The notes beneath the pieces were generated by a model. It saw nothing but the letters and a program-made list of their open reading frames with translations, ran no database searches and was not told where the DNA came from. A stretch of DNA of 64,000 nt from Burkholderia sp. Ax-1719 (GTDB lineage Bacteria > Pseudomonadota > Gammaproteobacteria > Burkholderiales > Burkholderiaceae), in the NCBI RefSeq assembly GCF_011753055.1, contig NZ_VWWJ01000015.1, positions 62,001 through 126,000 of the forward strand. Direction: 5' to 3'. The stretch's first letter is position 1. Each line of letters begins with the position of its first letter. Below, piece by piece: positions 17,508 to 24,874 of this stretch. The translations under genes and the position numbers were made by a program.

Positions 17508-18018
17508 GACACGGAACGCGCGAACGCAAGAAAAGAGGCCGTCATTGTGCCATGGGGGGGAGAGCGCGACGGCGCATCGGGACAACGGCGCGCGAAACGT
17601 CGACGACAACTTTTCTGCGCGCGGCCAGTCGAACGCGCAAGGTCGCACGGCTTCGCGCCGCGCCGTGGGTGAGCGATTCGAAGCGCATGCGCTGACGTGG
17701 CTGCAACGCCAGCGGCTGGTGTTCATCGCGCGCAACGTGCATTGCCGGGGCGGCGAGATCGACCTCGTGATGCGCGAGCGCGACGGCACGCTGGTATTCG
17801 TCGAAGTGCGCGCGCGAACGCGGGCAGCCTACGGCGGCGCGGCGGCGAGCGTGGGATGGCACAAGCGCCAACGGCTGCTGCGCGCCGCGCGTGAGTACTT
17901 GCTCACGTATGCGAAAGAGCATGGCGCGTTGCCGCCTGCCTGCCGCTTCGACGTGGTGACCTTCGAAGGCGGCCGGCTCGCCTGGCTGCGCGATGCGTTT
18001 CGTGAGGACGAGAGCTGA
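17506..18018 (+). CDS. yraN: YraN family protein (UPF0102)
   Basis: Protein of 170 residues. The domain from about residue 50 onward is the UPF0102/YraN restriction-endonuclease-like fold: GERFEAHALTWLQRQ, then NVHCRGGEIDLVMRERDGTLVFVEV (Glu-Asp-x-Glu-x-Lys-like core with GEIDL and VFVEVRAR). The function is unknown; the fold suggests nucleic-acid binding or cleavage. The ATG at 17506 has AAAGGAG eight bases upstream. The first 45 residues are not conserved-looking, so a later start is possible. It begins the run yraN-diaA-dolP-cytochrome c. Confidence 0.88.
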   Translation: MTRNARTQEKRPSLCHGGESATAHRDNGARNVDDNFSARGQSNAQGRTASRRAVGERFEAHALTWLQRQRLVFIARNVHCRGGEIDLVMRERDGTLVFVEVRARTRAAYGGAAASVGWHKRQRLLRAAREYLLTYAKEHGALPPACRFDVVTFEGGRLAWLRDAFREDES

Positions 18019-18215
18019 ATCGGCGCGGTTACTGCGCGGTTACTTATTGATACGGAATTAGCGTGAACAAGCAGTAAATAAGCGCGCAGAATACGCGCGA
18101 TGGAAAAGAACGCCGGAAGAGAACCCTTGCGAGTGCGCTAAACTTGCGGCACGCCGCAACCAAGGGACTTTCGCGAAGGAATTCGCGCTTTCCCGCAGTA
18201 CAGATTAGAGAGTCG

Positions 18216-18803
18216 ATGTCCGTCGAACGTATTCAACAGCATTTTCGCGATAGCGCAGCCACGCAGCTCGCCGCGATGGAAACCCTGGCGGTGCCGATTG
18301 CCGCCGCGGTCGATACGATGTTCGCCGCGCTGGCGAACGGTAACAAGATACTGGCCTGTGGCAACGGTGGCTCGGCCGCCGACGCCCAGCACTTCGCCGC
18401 CGAACTGATCGGCCGCTTCGAACGCGACCGCCCGGGCCTGCCCGCGCTGGCGCTGACGACCGATGCATCGGTGCTCACGGCGGTGTCGAACGACTACGCC
18501 TACGACCAGGTATTCGCGCGCCAGGTGCGCGCGCTCGGCCAGCCCGGCGACGTGCTGCTGGCCATCACGACCTCGGGCAATTCCGCGAACGTGCTGGCCG
18601 CCATCACCGAAGCGCACGAACGCGAAATGATCGTGATCGCGCTGACCGGCAAGGGCGGCGGCATGGTCAACGAAACGCTCGCGGATACCGACATCCACCT
18701 GAGCGTGCCGTCCGACCGGACCGCGCGCGTCCAGGAAGTGCACCTGCTGACCATCCATTGCCTGTGCGACGGCATCGACGCGATGCTGATGGGTGAAGAG
18801 TGA
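18216..18803 (+). CDS. diaA: DiaA-like SIS-domain protein (often annotated phosphoheptose isomerase)
   Basis: Protein of 195 residues with one SIS domain. LACGNGGSAADAQHFAAELIGRFE and AITTSGNSANVLAA are the sugar-phosphate binding loops. Length, N-terminus (ERIQQHFRDSAATQLAAME) and C-terminus (HLLTIHCLCDGIDAML) resemble E. coli DiaA, and the position between yraN and the dolP gene is the same as in E. coli. DiaA binds DnaA and stimulates initiation at oriC. GmhA phosphoheptose isomerase is a close paralogue, so an enzyme role cannot be excluded from sequence alone. Confidence 0.85.
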   Translation: MSVERIQQHFRDSAATQLAAMETLAVPIAAAVDTMFAALANGNKILACGNGGSAADAQHFAAELIGRFERDRPGLPALALTTDASVLTAVSNDYAYDQVFARQVRALGQPGDVLLAITTSGNSANVLAAITEAHEREMIVIALTGKGGGMVNETLADTDIHLSVPSDRTARVQEVHLLTIHCLCDGIDAMLMGEE

Positions 18804-18851
18804 CGGCGGATTGACTCGAACCGACATCGAAGGACCAAGGAGAGGGAGTTG

Positions 18852-19643
18852 ATGAGCAGAAACAGCATGACGCGCGCGCTGGCACGGACCACGCTGACGA
18901 TCGGCTTCGCGGCCTCGCTGTGCGCGAGCCTGCAGGGCTGCTTCCTCGCGCTCGCGGGCGCGGCGGGCGGTACGGCGCTGGTGGCGACCGACCGTCGCAC
19001 GGTGGGCTCGCAGACCGAAGACCGTGAGATCCAGGTGAAGGCGCTGTCGAATGTGACGAGCGGGTTGACCGATGCCGCGCACGTGAACGTGGCGGTGTTC
19101 AATCAGCGCGTGCTGCTGACGGGTGAAGTGCCCGACGAGGCTTCGAAGCAGAAAGCCGAGAGCATCGTGCGCGGGATTCCGAATGTCGGCTCGATCGTGA
19201 ATGAGCTGGCGGTGCAGCCGGCTAGTTCGTTCTCGTCGCGTGCTAATGACTCGTATCTGGAAGGGCGGGTTAAGAGCGAGCTGGTGCTGTACAAGGAGAT
19301 TTCGGCGAACAACTTTAAGGTTGTGGCTGAGCGCGGGAATATTTATCTGATGGGGCTGGTGACGCAGCGTGAGGGTAACGTTGCGGCTAATGCTAGTAGC
19401 ACGGTTTCTGGTGTGGCGCAGGTGGTGAAGTGCTATCAGTACATCGCGCCGGATCAGGCGCTGGCTTCGTCGTCGGGTAATGCGCCGGTTTCGAGTGCGC
19501 CCGCGCAACCTGCGGCCGATGCGCCGACGGTGGGGGCGATTCCGGATTCGGGTGTGAGCTCGCGGCCGATTGAGCAGCAGGCTCCGGCGCCAGTGATGGA
19601 GTCGTCGCCGGCGCATGCTGGGTCAACTGGGGCGTCGATGTGA
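18852..19643 (+). CDS. dolP: BON-domain outer-membrane lipoprotein DolP (YraP)
   Basis: Protein of 263 residues. The signal peptide ends in lipobox LQGC (about residue 31). Two BON domains follow: the first has DAAHVNVAVFNQRVLLTGEV, and the second has KVVAERGNIYLMGLVTQRE. DolP binds anionic lipids, keeps the outer membrane intact and supports BAM and division-site amidase control. The C-terminal ~65 residues are a Ser/Ala/Pro-rich tail absent from E. coli DolP. AAGGAGAGGGAG precedes the ATG. Codon use shifts to T/G-rich third positions from about 19250 onward. Confidence 0.9.
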   Translation: MSRNSMTRALARTTLTIGFAASLCASLQGCFLALAGAAGGTALVATDRRTVGSQTEDREIQVKALSNVTSGLTDAAHVNVAVFNQRVLLTGEVPDEASKQKAESIVRGIPNVGSIVNELAVQPASSFSSRANDSYLEGRVKSELVLYKEISANNFKVVAERGNIYLMGLVTQREGNVAANASSTVSGVAQVVKCYQYIAPDQALASSSGNAPVSSAPAQPAADAPTVGAIPDSGVSSRPIEQQAPAPVMESSPAHAGSTGASM

Positions 19644-19969
19644 TGGTGGGGCGTTTGGTGGTTGGGCTGGTTTTGATTGGTGCTGCGGCTTCGGCGTTTG
19701 CTGGGGATGGGGCTGCTGTGGCTCGGGCTAATGCTTGTATGGGATGTCATGCGGTGGATCGGAGGCTGGTTGGGCCTTCGTTTAAAGACATCGCTGCGAA
19801 GTACAAGGGTGATGCTGGGGCGCAGGGGAAGCTTGAGAAGAAGGTTCGCGATGGTGGATCAGGCGTTTGGGGCGCTATTCCGATGCCCTCTCATCCTGGG
19901 ATGAGCGCTGGGGATATTCACGATGTTGTGGCGTGGGTGCTGGCTGGGGCGCCTGTTGCTTCTAAGTAG
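19643..19969 (+). CDS. Class I c-type cytochrome
   Basis: Protein of 108 residues. Residues 1-20 are a signal peptide ending in AFAGDG, followed by the heme motif CMGCH. The likely Met axial ligand is in GAIPMPSH, and the helix GDIHDVVAWVLAG closes the fold as in cytochromes c5/c551. It is a periplasmic electron carrier. Its ATG overlaps the dolP stop (TGATG), so the two are translationally coupled; a GTG at 19640 is an alternative start. Codon use is strikingly rich in T and G at third positions, unlike most of the window. Confidence 0.9.
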   Translation: MVGRLVVGLVLIGAAASAFAGDGAAVARANACMGCHAVDRRLVGPSFKDIAAKYKGDAGAQGKLEKKVRDGGSGVWGAIPMPSHPGMSAGDIHDVVAWVLAGAPVASK

Positions 19970-20040
19970 TTTCGGTTGCGGCGACCGTGATTTCTGCGGT
20001 GGTGCGCTGAAAAATAGGTGTGCTACACTCGTCTCGCAGT

Positions 20041-20116
<76 letters not shown>

Positions 20117-20127
20117 AGATTTTGAAT

Positions 20128-20167
20128 AAAAACAACGCACTACGTCTTGCGATGTAATGCGTTGTTT
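20128..20167 (+). terminator. Hairpin terminator after tRNA-Ala
   Basis: AAAACAACGCA pairs with TGCGTTGTTTT around a central loop that itself contains TAC/GTA pairing. It lies 11 bases after the tRNA CCA end. Confidence 0.65.
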
Positions 20168-20350
20168 TGCATTCTGGCGCAGGTTTTTGCACATTGCGTG
20201 TGGCAGATTTGTGGCGAGTTGGCTGTTGACCCAGCAGGCTAAGTTTTCAGCTGTCTCGCAGTGCGTGACATCGCACAAATGTGCGGATCGACTCATGAAG
20301 CCCTGATAGAACGGGTGTAGTACCCTGACGTCGTGAATGTACGCGGCTTA

Positions 20351-20745
20351 AAGGCCGGGCTTCGGCGTCGCCTTGGTCAACCCCGAGCGCTCGGGACCCA
20401 CACGAGTTCGGTTTAGCGCTGAGCGATCGTCGGGTTTTCATGCCGTGCCTTACTCCCATAGAGCCGAGCGGCCGTACGCGCTCAGGTCACACGCCGAGCC
20501 TTCGGCACCGCAATTGGCATAGTGAAGTGTGCTATCCCGGCTGCGGCTTGTTTTGATGCCGTGACAGCATTCCCCCAAGGCCGGGCTCCGGTATCGCCTA
20601 GGCCACCCACCGAACTTTCGGAATCGCAGCTGGCGTGTGGTCAGCCATCGTCTCTGCGACTTTTGTTACGCCGTGATTTCGAAAAAATAAGGCCGGGTTT
20701 CGGTGGGCCCAAGTCAATACCGCGCAGCCTTCCGGCACAGCTGCT
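20351..20745. repeat. Tandem array of degenerate ~113-bp units with paired hairpins
   Basis: Four units start with the first hairpin at 20351, 20466, 20578 and 20690 (spacing 115, 112, 112). First hairpins: AAGGC/GCCTT, GAGCG/CGCTC, AGGC/GCCT, GGCC/GGCC. Second hairpins: CCCGAGC/GCTCGGG (20382-20395), GCCGA/TCGGC (20493-20506), CCGAA/TTCGG (20610-20621), GCC/GGC (20727-20736). Stem sequences differ but pairing is kept. A shared motif near TTTTnATGCCGTG recurs at about 20435, 20549 and 20661. No protein-coding signal was found in the array. Confidence 0.6.
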
Positions 20746-20842
20746 CGATGTATTTAGCCGTTTCTTTGGATGTTTGAAATGCAAAAGATAACGGGGTGTC
20801 TGTCGGTGATCGACGACAGCAACAGCAAGCGTACAAATCTGG

Positions 20843-21568
20843 GTGATTTGTGCATATCGATTGATGCAAGGCGGTTGTTTTGTGAGCTTTTCTTCGACCA
20901 TTCGGAATGGCGAGGTGGCGACGGTCAACAACGATTACGAGCGTCGATACCGTGAATGGATCGACAAGATCGAGGTCGAAACCGGCAGCTTCGCGCTGCG
21001 ATACCCCGAGGTTGATCCCGATATCTTCGCAACGGTCTCGCAAGCTCTCTTTAACGAGCAGAAACTGGAGATCGTCTACCAGCCGCGCTCGAAGATCGAT
21101 AATGCCGAAGCGAAGATTGTCTACCCGCTCGAGTTGGTGGAGGTCGGCGGGTTGGTCTATCTCGTGGCAGCCATGCCGCGCCATCCCAATCCGGCGATGT
21201 ACCGGCTCGACCGTCTCGCACGCGCGGCCATGTTGCCCGAATCGTTTGTCTACCCGCGTGGGTTCAGGCTTTCGGTGTACGTGCGGGAGCAACGCCAGTT
21301 CGACTTCATGGTAGAGGGCGAAATCGACCTGAGGCTGCGTTTCAGAAACGGAGCAGGGAACCATCTGCTCGAAGCGCCGCTGTCCGAGGACCAGCAGGTC
21401 GCCCAAGATGGCGACGCGCTTGAAGTACGCGGCACGGTACTATTGACTCAGCGACTGAGATGGTGGCTGAGAGCGTTCGGACCGAACGTCGAGGTGATGC
21501 GGCCGCCGAGCCTGCGGGCAGAGCTGGCGGCGGAGGCTAAGGCTTTGACCGCGCTTTACCAGGGCTAG
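20843..21568 (+). CDS. WYL-domain protein, probably 5'-truncated regulator
   Basis: Open frame of up to 241 residues from a GTG. ALFNEQKLEIVYQPRS, then YPLELVEVGGLVYLVAAMPRH, then YRLDRLARA are the core WYL strands that bind nucleotides or other ligands, and the C-terminal extension (FGPNVEVMRPPSLRAELAAEA) is the usual WCX part. Full-length WYL regulators such as BrxR/CapW have an N-terminal winged HTH of about 70-90 residues. Here the frame is closed by a stop at 20807-20809 and no HTH is seen, so the gene is probably truncated or acts without DNA binding. WYL proteins commonly control phage-defence genes, which fits the downstream loci. Confidence 0.75.
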   Translation: MICAYRLMQGGCFVSFSSTIRNGEVATVNNDYERRYREWIDKIEVETGSFALRYPEVDPDIFATVSQALFNEQKLEIVYQPRSKIDNAEAKIVYPLELVEVGGLVYLVAAMPRHPNPAMYRLDRLARAAMLPESFVYPRGFRLSVYVREQRQFDFMVEGEIDLRLRFRNGAGNHLLEAPLSEDQQVAQDGDALEVRGTVLLTQRLRWWLRAFGPNVEVMRPPSLRAELAAEAKALTALYQG

Positions 21569-21669
21569 CTGGTATCGTGACACTGGGACATGATTTGTCT
21601 GATGGCGCGGTTATCTTGAGAGTGCAGCACGTCGGTGCTGTTCTATCGAACCCTTGAATAGGAGAAAGC

Positions 21670-21804
21670 ATGCTCACCAATTGCAATTCTTCCCCCCTGC
21701 AACATCTGGCTGCGTTCGCGATTGTTTTTATCGCAGCCGTGATGGGAACTGTGGCAGTAGGCGCATATGTAGATTCTGTAACGAGCGATGCGCAACGCGG
21801 ATGA
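21670..21804 (+). CDS. Small single-span membrane peptide
   Basis: 44 residues beginning MLTNCNSSPLQHL. Residues 11-33 (about HLAAFAIVFIAAVMGTVAVGA) are one hydrophobic segment, so it is an inner-membrane peptide. AGGAGAAAGC directly precedes the ATG, a strong ribosome binding site. Its stop overlaps the next start (ATGA). The function is unknown; hydrophobic peptides of this kind in defence islands can be toxins or accessory membrane subunits. Confidence 0.55.
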   Translation: MLTNCNSSPLQHLAAFAIVFIAAVMGTVAVGAYVDSVTSDAQRG

Positions 21805-21875
21805 ATGACACGTTTCGGTTCGGTGGAGAGCTTGAGATAGCGCGTCAGGTACTACAAACAAACTACCAGAAGTGA
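21801..21875 (+). CDS. 24-codon ORF coupled to the membrane peptide
   Basis: MNDTFRFGGELEIARQVLQT and four more residues, starting at the ATGA overlap with the upstream peptide gene. It is too short to assign. Support comes only from translational coupling and from the zinc-ribbon gene starting two bases after its stop, so it may be a coupling leader rather than a functional protein. Confidence 0.3.
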   Translation: MNDTFRFGGELEIARQVLQTNYQK

Positions 21876-21876
21876 T

Positions 21877-22074
21877 ATGCCCGTACGCCCAGCACCATTT
21901 ACATTGAAGTGTAATAAATGTGGTTGGAGGCATACATTTGCCCCGCGTAGTGATGTCCAGGTGCCGGACATAGATACCCGTTCGCGTTGCCCCCGGTGCG
22001 GTGCACGGCCGTTGATTCGTTCGCGACCGAATTTTATTGAGCGATTTTTCGGCCGACTTGGGCAGATTCGGTAG
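21877..22074 (+). CDS. Zinc-ribbon small protein
   Basis: 65 residues with two knuckles, CNKCGW (residues about 12-17) and CPRCGA (about 39-44), typical of a zinc ribbon binding one Zn. The C-terminus is basic and aromatic (RSRPNFIERFFGRLGQIR). It starts one base after the upstream stop codon and is probably co-transcribed with the two small ORFs. Such ribbons often bind nucleic acid or mediate protein contacts. The family is not recognised. Confidence 0.65.
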   Translation: MPVRPAPFTLKCNKCGWRHTFAPRSDVQVPDIDTRSRCPRCGARPLIRSRPNFIERFFGRLGQIR

Positions 22075-22199
22075 AGTAGGTGATTGAAGTACAGTGCTCA
22101 CGGAGATAGTTTGTCGTGGGCGATTTGAGGCGTGACCAGTCCTGTTAGCGCCACTGCGTATGTTCGATCAATTTTTAACAATCGTAGGGCAGCCTTTCT

Positions 22200-22550
22200 A
22201 TGTCGATTGAGTTGGTGCGATATACGCCGGACGAATTGACAGACATCAAGCTGGACAGTCTGATAGATGCCAAAACATCGTTTCAGATCGTCAACATCCG
22301 GCACATGAGTTCGGTGGTTGAAAAAGTCGAAGGACGCATCGAACAGGCTGGCTTTAGCTGCCGCGTGTACACGGAGTACCGTTTGGCGGCCGTGCCTGGC
22401 TCTGTGCTCGGTGGAATTACTGCAATTGCCGGCATGGCATCGGCCGCCGCGATTGCAGCCCACAATCTCGCGACGTGGGACCCAGACTATGAGCTGGGGA
22501 AGAACCAGATCAAGGGGCATCTGAGCGTAGTCTACAAGAAAGAAAAATAA
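22200..22550 (+). CDS. Small protein with Gly/Ala-zipper membrane segment
   Basis: 116 residues. Residues 1-60 are soluble (MSIELVRYTPDELTDIKLDS, with one Cys at position 54). Residues 66-88 (PGSVLGGITAIAGMASAAAI) are Gly/Ala-rich and likely membrane-inserted, and the tail is hydrophilic (DPDYELGKNQIKGHLSVVYKK). The small-residue zipper is of the type seen in oligomerising membrane proteins. It lies about 120 bases upstream of the dynamin genes in the same direction, so it may be an Eleos-associated accessory. The family is not recognised. Confidence 0.65.
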   Translation: MSIELVRYTPDELTDIKLDSLIDAKTSFQIVNIRHMSSVVEKVEGRIEQAGFSCRVYTEYRLAAVPGSVLGGITAIAGMASAAAIAAHNLATWDPDYELGKNQIKGHLSVVYKKEK

Positions 22551-22672
22551 CGTCGAAATAGAGGTGGACGCTTTATTGGCACGTTCCACGAGTCACGACT
22601 GCAACACGGTGGCGCACCTTCACAAGTTGTCTCGCTTTGTTTCTCCAACAATATATGCAGTATAGATGCAGC

Positions 22673-24874
22673 ATGCAACGAACCGACGCTACGTCATCGA
22701 ATGGCCTTCACCAAGCCGTATTGAGCGAAATCGACGATTTACTCACGCAGCTCAAGCTCGATGCGACGGATCCGCGCGTTGCGAGCACGATGAAGCAAGT
22801 CGTCGATCTCGTCGCTCCGATTCATGAGGACCTTGCGAAGCGAATTGAGACTTTGCAACGGTACGCGCGGTGGGACAAATTCACGATCGCGTTCTATGGT
22901 GAAACGAACGCGGGCAAGTCGACGATCATAGAAACGCTGCGTATCCTGCTGCAAGAGCGAACCAAGGTCGAGGCGCGCGCTGCGTTCCGTGCGAAGGAGG
23001 CCGAGTTCGGCATCAGCGAAGCAGTTCTGGCTGCGCTTGCGCAATCGATCGAGGCGAGCCGCGCGACGTTCGATGCGCAGCGCGCACAAACATCCGAGCG
23101 TAACGCACAACTCGATGCCGAGCGCGATGGGCTCCAGCAGTCGCTGAGTCAACTGCGTCTTGCGCTCGAGGCGAAGAAACGGGCCGCGTCGTTCTGGCAA
23201 AAGCTCGTGTGGCTGTTCAGCAAGCCACCGGAGCAACTCGAATTCGCGCGTACTGCGCAGCAACAGCAGGAACTTGCGGTGGCGCAGGCGGCAGAGCGCG
23301 CGATGCTCGATACGGAGCTCGACAGCGCGCAAACTGCGCTTCAGTCACTCGAAACCCAGCAGGCAAAGGCGCATGCGATGCTCGACAGCCTCGCGCCGTT
23401 CGCGGACGGCCAGATCATCGGCACGGGCCGCTCCGACTACACGCTCGACACGCATGGCTACGAATTTCATGCGAACGGTCAGCGCTTCGAATTGCTCGAC
23501 GTGCCCGGTATCGAGGGGAAAGAAGCGCGCGTGATCGACAGCATTCTCGGCGCGGTGAAGGCCGCACACGCGGTGTTCTATGTGACTGGCAAGCCCTCAG
23601 CGCCGCAGACCGGCGACAAGGACGGGCAAGGCACGCTCGAAAAAATTCGCGAACATCTCGGCGATCAAACGGAAGTATGGTCGATCTTTAATAAGCGCAT
23701 CACGAATCCGATCCAGCTCGAAAAGGGCGATTTGCTGAACCAAGGCGAACGCGCGAGCCTCGAGGTGCTCGACGAAACAATGCGTGAGCATCTGGGCAAC
23801 AACTACCAGCGCTACATCGCTCTGAGTGCGCACCCCGCGTTTCTTGCGGCAGCCGATTGTCTTGTGCCTGCCTCAGATGGCGCGCGAAGCCGCGATAAGT
23901 TCCTGGCGAAGGCGAGTTCCACCGAAGTGCTCGCGAGGTCGGGTTTCCAGCCGTTTATCGACTGGCTCAGCGGCAGCATGGTAACCGATAGCGATGCGCG
24001 CATTCGCGCCGCGAACGTCAACAAGGTGCGCAGCGCCGTGCAGACGGCGGCTGGCACGATTGCGCTGATTCAGCGCGACAAGGTCGCGCCACTTGCGGCG
24101 GACGTGCAGCGCGACTGGGCCCATGTCAGTCCGCAGCTGGAACTCGCGGTGAGTGCGCTTGGCCCCGCGTTGCAAACGCATGCGGACGCCGCGATCCGCA
24201 CGTTCGAAACGCGCGTGCGCGAGCAGATCTACGAGCGAATCAACGACGGCATCGATAACGACGACGTGAAAAACGTACTGGGCGCGGCGATGAAGCGCGA
24301 GCAGTCAAAGCTTGAATTGGCCCTCCCGACGCTAATGGAGAGGGAACTCACGCGATTTCAGCAGGACGTGAGCGACACGCTTGAGCGCTTTCAGCGACGC
24401 ATCGCTGAACTGCAGGATGCGTATCGATCGATCGGTACGCCGACGCTCGGCGGCTTGGAGCTGAACATGACTTTCGACAGCGGCGTCAAGTACATGCCAC
24501 TCATTGCGGCGCTCGCAGGGGGGCTTATGATGATCTGGAATCCCGTCGGATGGGTGACGCTTGCGATCGGTGGAGTGACGCTTGTCGTGAGCATCGCGAA
24601 AGCAGTCTGGGGTTTCTTCGACAGTGATTACAAAAAGTCACAGCAACGCAAGGCCGCGAACGAGAACATTGGGCGCGTCGTTGGCCGCATGGAAGACGCG
24701 ATGAAGAGCAGTTGCGACAAGGTGATGGAGAACGTCAAGGCGCGCATCGAAGAGATCGCGGCCGAAGTCGAGCAATCGGTCGATCAGGTTGCGCAAATAA
24801 ATTCCGCTCTAATCCGTGTCAGCGCGAATCTAACGCATTTTTCTACAACGATGTCCGAAGCAGAGGCAGTGTAA
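22673..24874 (+). CDS. leoBC: Dynamin-like GTPase, LeoBC-type component of Eleos anti-phage system
   Basis: Protein of 733 residues. The G1 P-loop GETNAGKS lies at about residues 76-83. A long coiled-coil insert follows (about 100-250) before the G3 motif LLDVPGIEG. The G4 region reads FNKRIT, lacking the usual Asp. A C-terminal hydrophobic paddle (PLIAALAGGLMMIW, then GWVTLAIGGVTLVV) would insert into membrane, as in bacterial dynamins. Its TAA stop shares a base with the next ATG. In ETEC the LeoB and LeoC parts are described separately; here they appear as one chain. The start is uncertain (TTG 22637, ATG 22655, ATG 22673), none with a good binding site. Confidence 0.8.
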   Translation: MQRTDATSSNGLHQAVLSEIDDLLTQLKLDATDPRVASTMKQVVDLVAPIHEDLAKRIETLQRYARWDKFTIAFYGETNAGKSTIIETLRILLQERTKVEARAAFRAKEAEFGISEAVLAALAQSIEASRATFDAQRAQTSERNAQLDAERDGLQQSLSQLRLALEAKKRAASFWQKLVWLFSKPPEQLEFARTAQQQQELAVAQAAERAMLDTELDSAQTALQSLETQQAKAHAMLDSLAPFADGQIIGTGRSDYTLDTHGYEFHANGQRFELLDVPGIEGKEARVIDSILGAVKAAHAVFYVTGKPSAPQTGDKDGQGTLEKIREHLGDQTEVWSIFNKRITNPIQLEKGDLLNQGERASLEVLDETMREHLGNNYQRYIALSAHPAFLAAADCLVPASDGARSRDKFLAKASSTEVLARSGFQPFIDWLSGSMVTDSDARIRAANVNKVRSAVQTAAGTIALIQRDKVAPLAADVQRDWAHVSPQLELAVSALGPALQTHADAAIRTFETRVREQIYERINDGIDNDDVKNVLGAAMKREQSKLELALPTLMERELTRFQQDVSDTLERFQRRIAELQDAYRSIGTPTLGGLELNMTFDSGVKYMPLIAALAGGLMMIWNPVGWVTLAIGGVTLVVSIAKAVWGFFDSDYKKSQQRKAANENIGRVVGRMEDAMKSSCDKVMENVKARIEEIAAEVEQSVDQVAQINSALIRVSANLTHFSTTMSEAEAV

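Noticed and set aside
18216..18803. GmhA phosphoheptose isomerase as primary call
   Set aside because: Sequence ends and the yraN-diaA-dolP order favour DiaA; an isomerase role is left as an alternative.
20351..20745. CRISPR array
   Set aside because: Units are ~113 bp, degenerate along their whole length and without identical short repeats or unique spacers; no cas genes are near.
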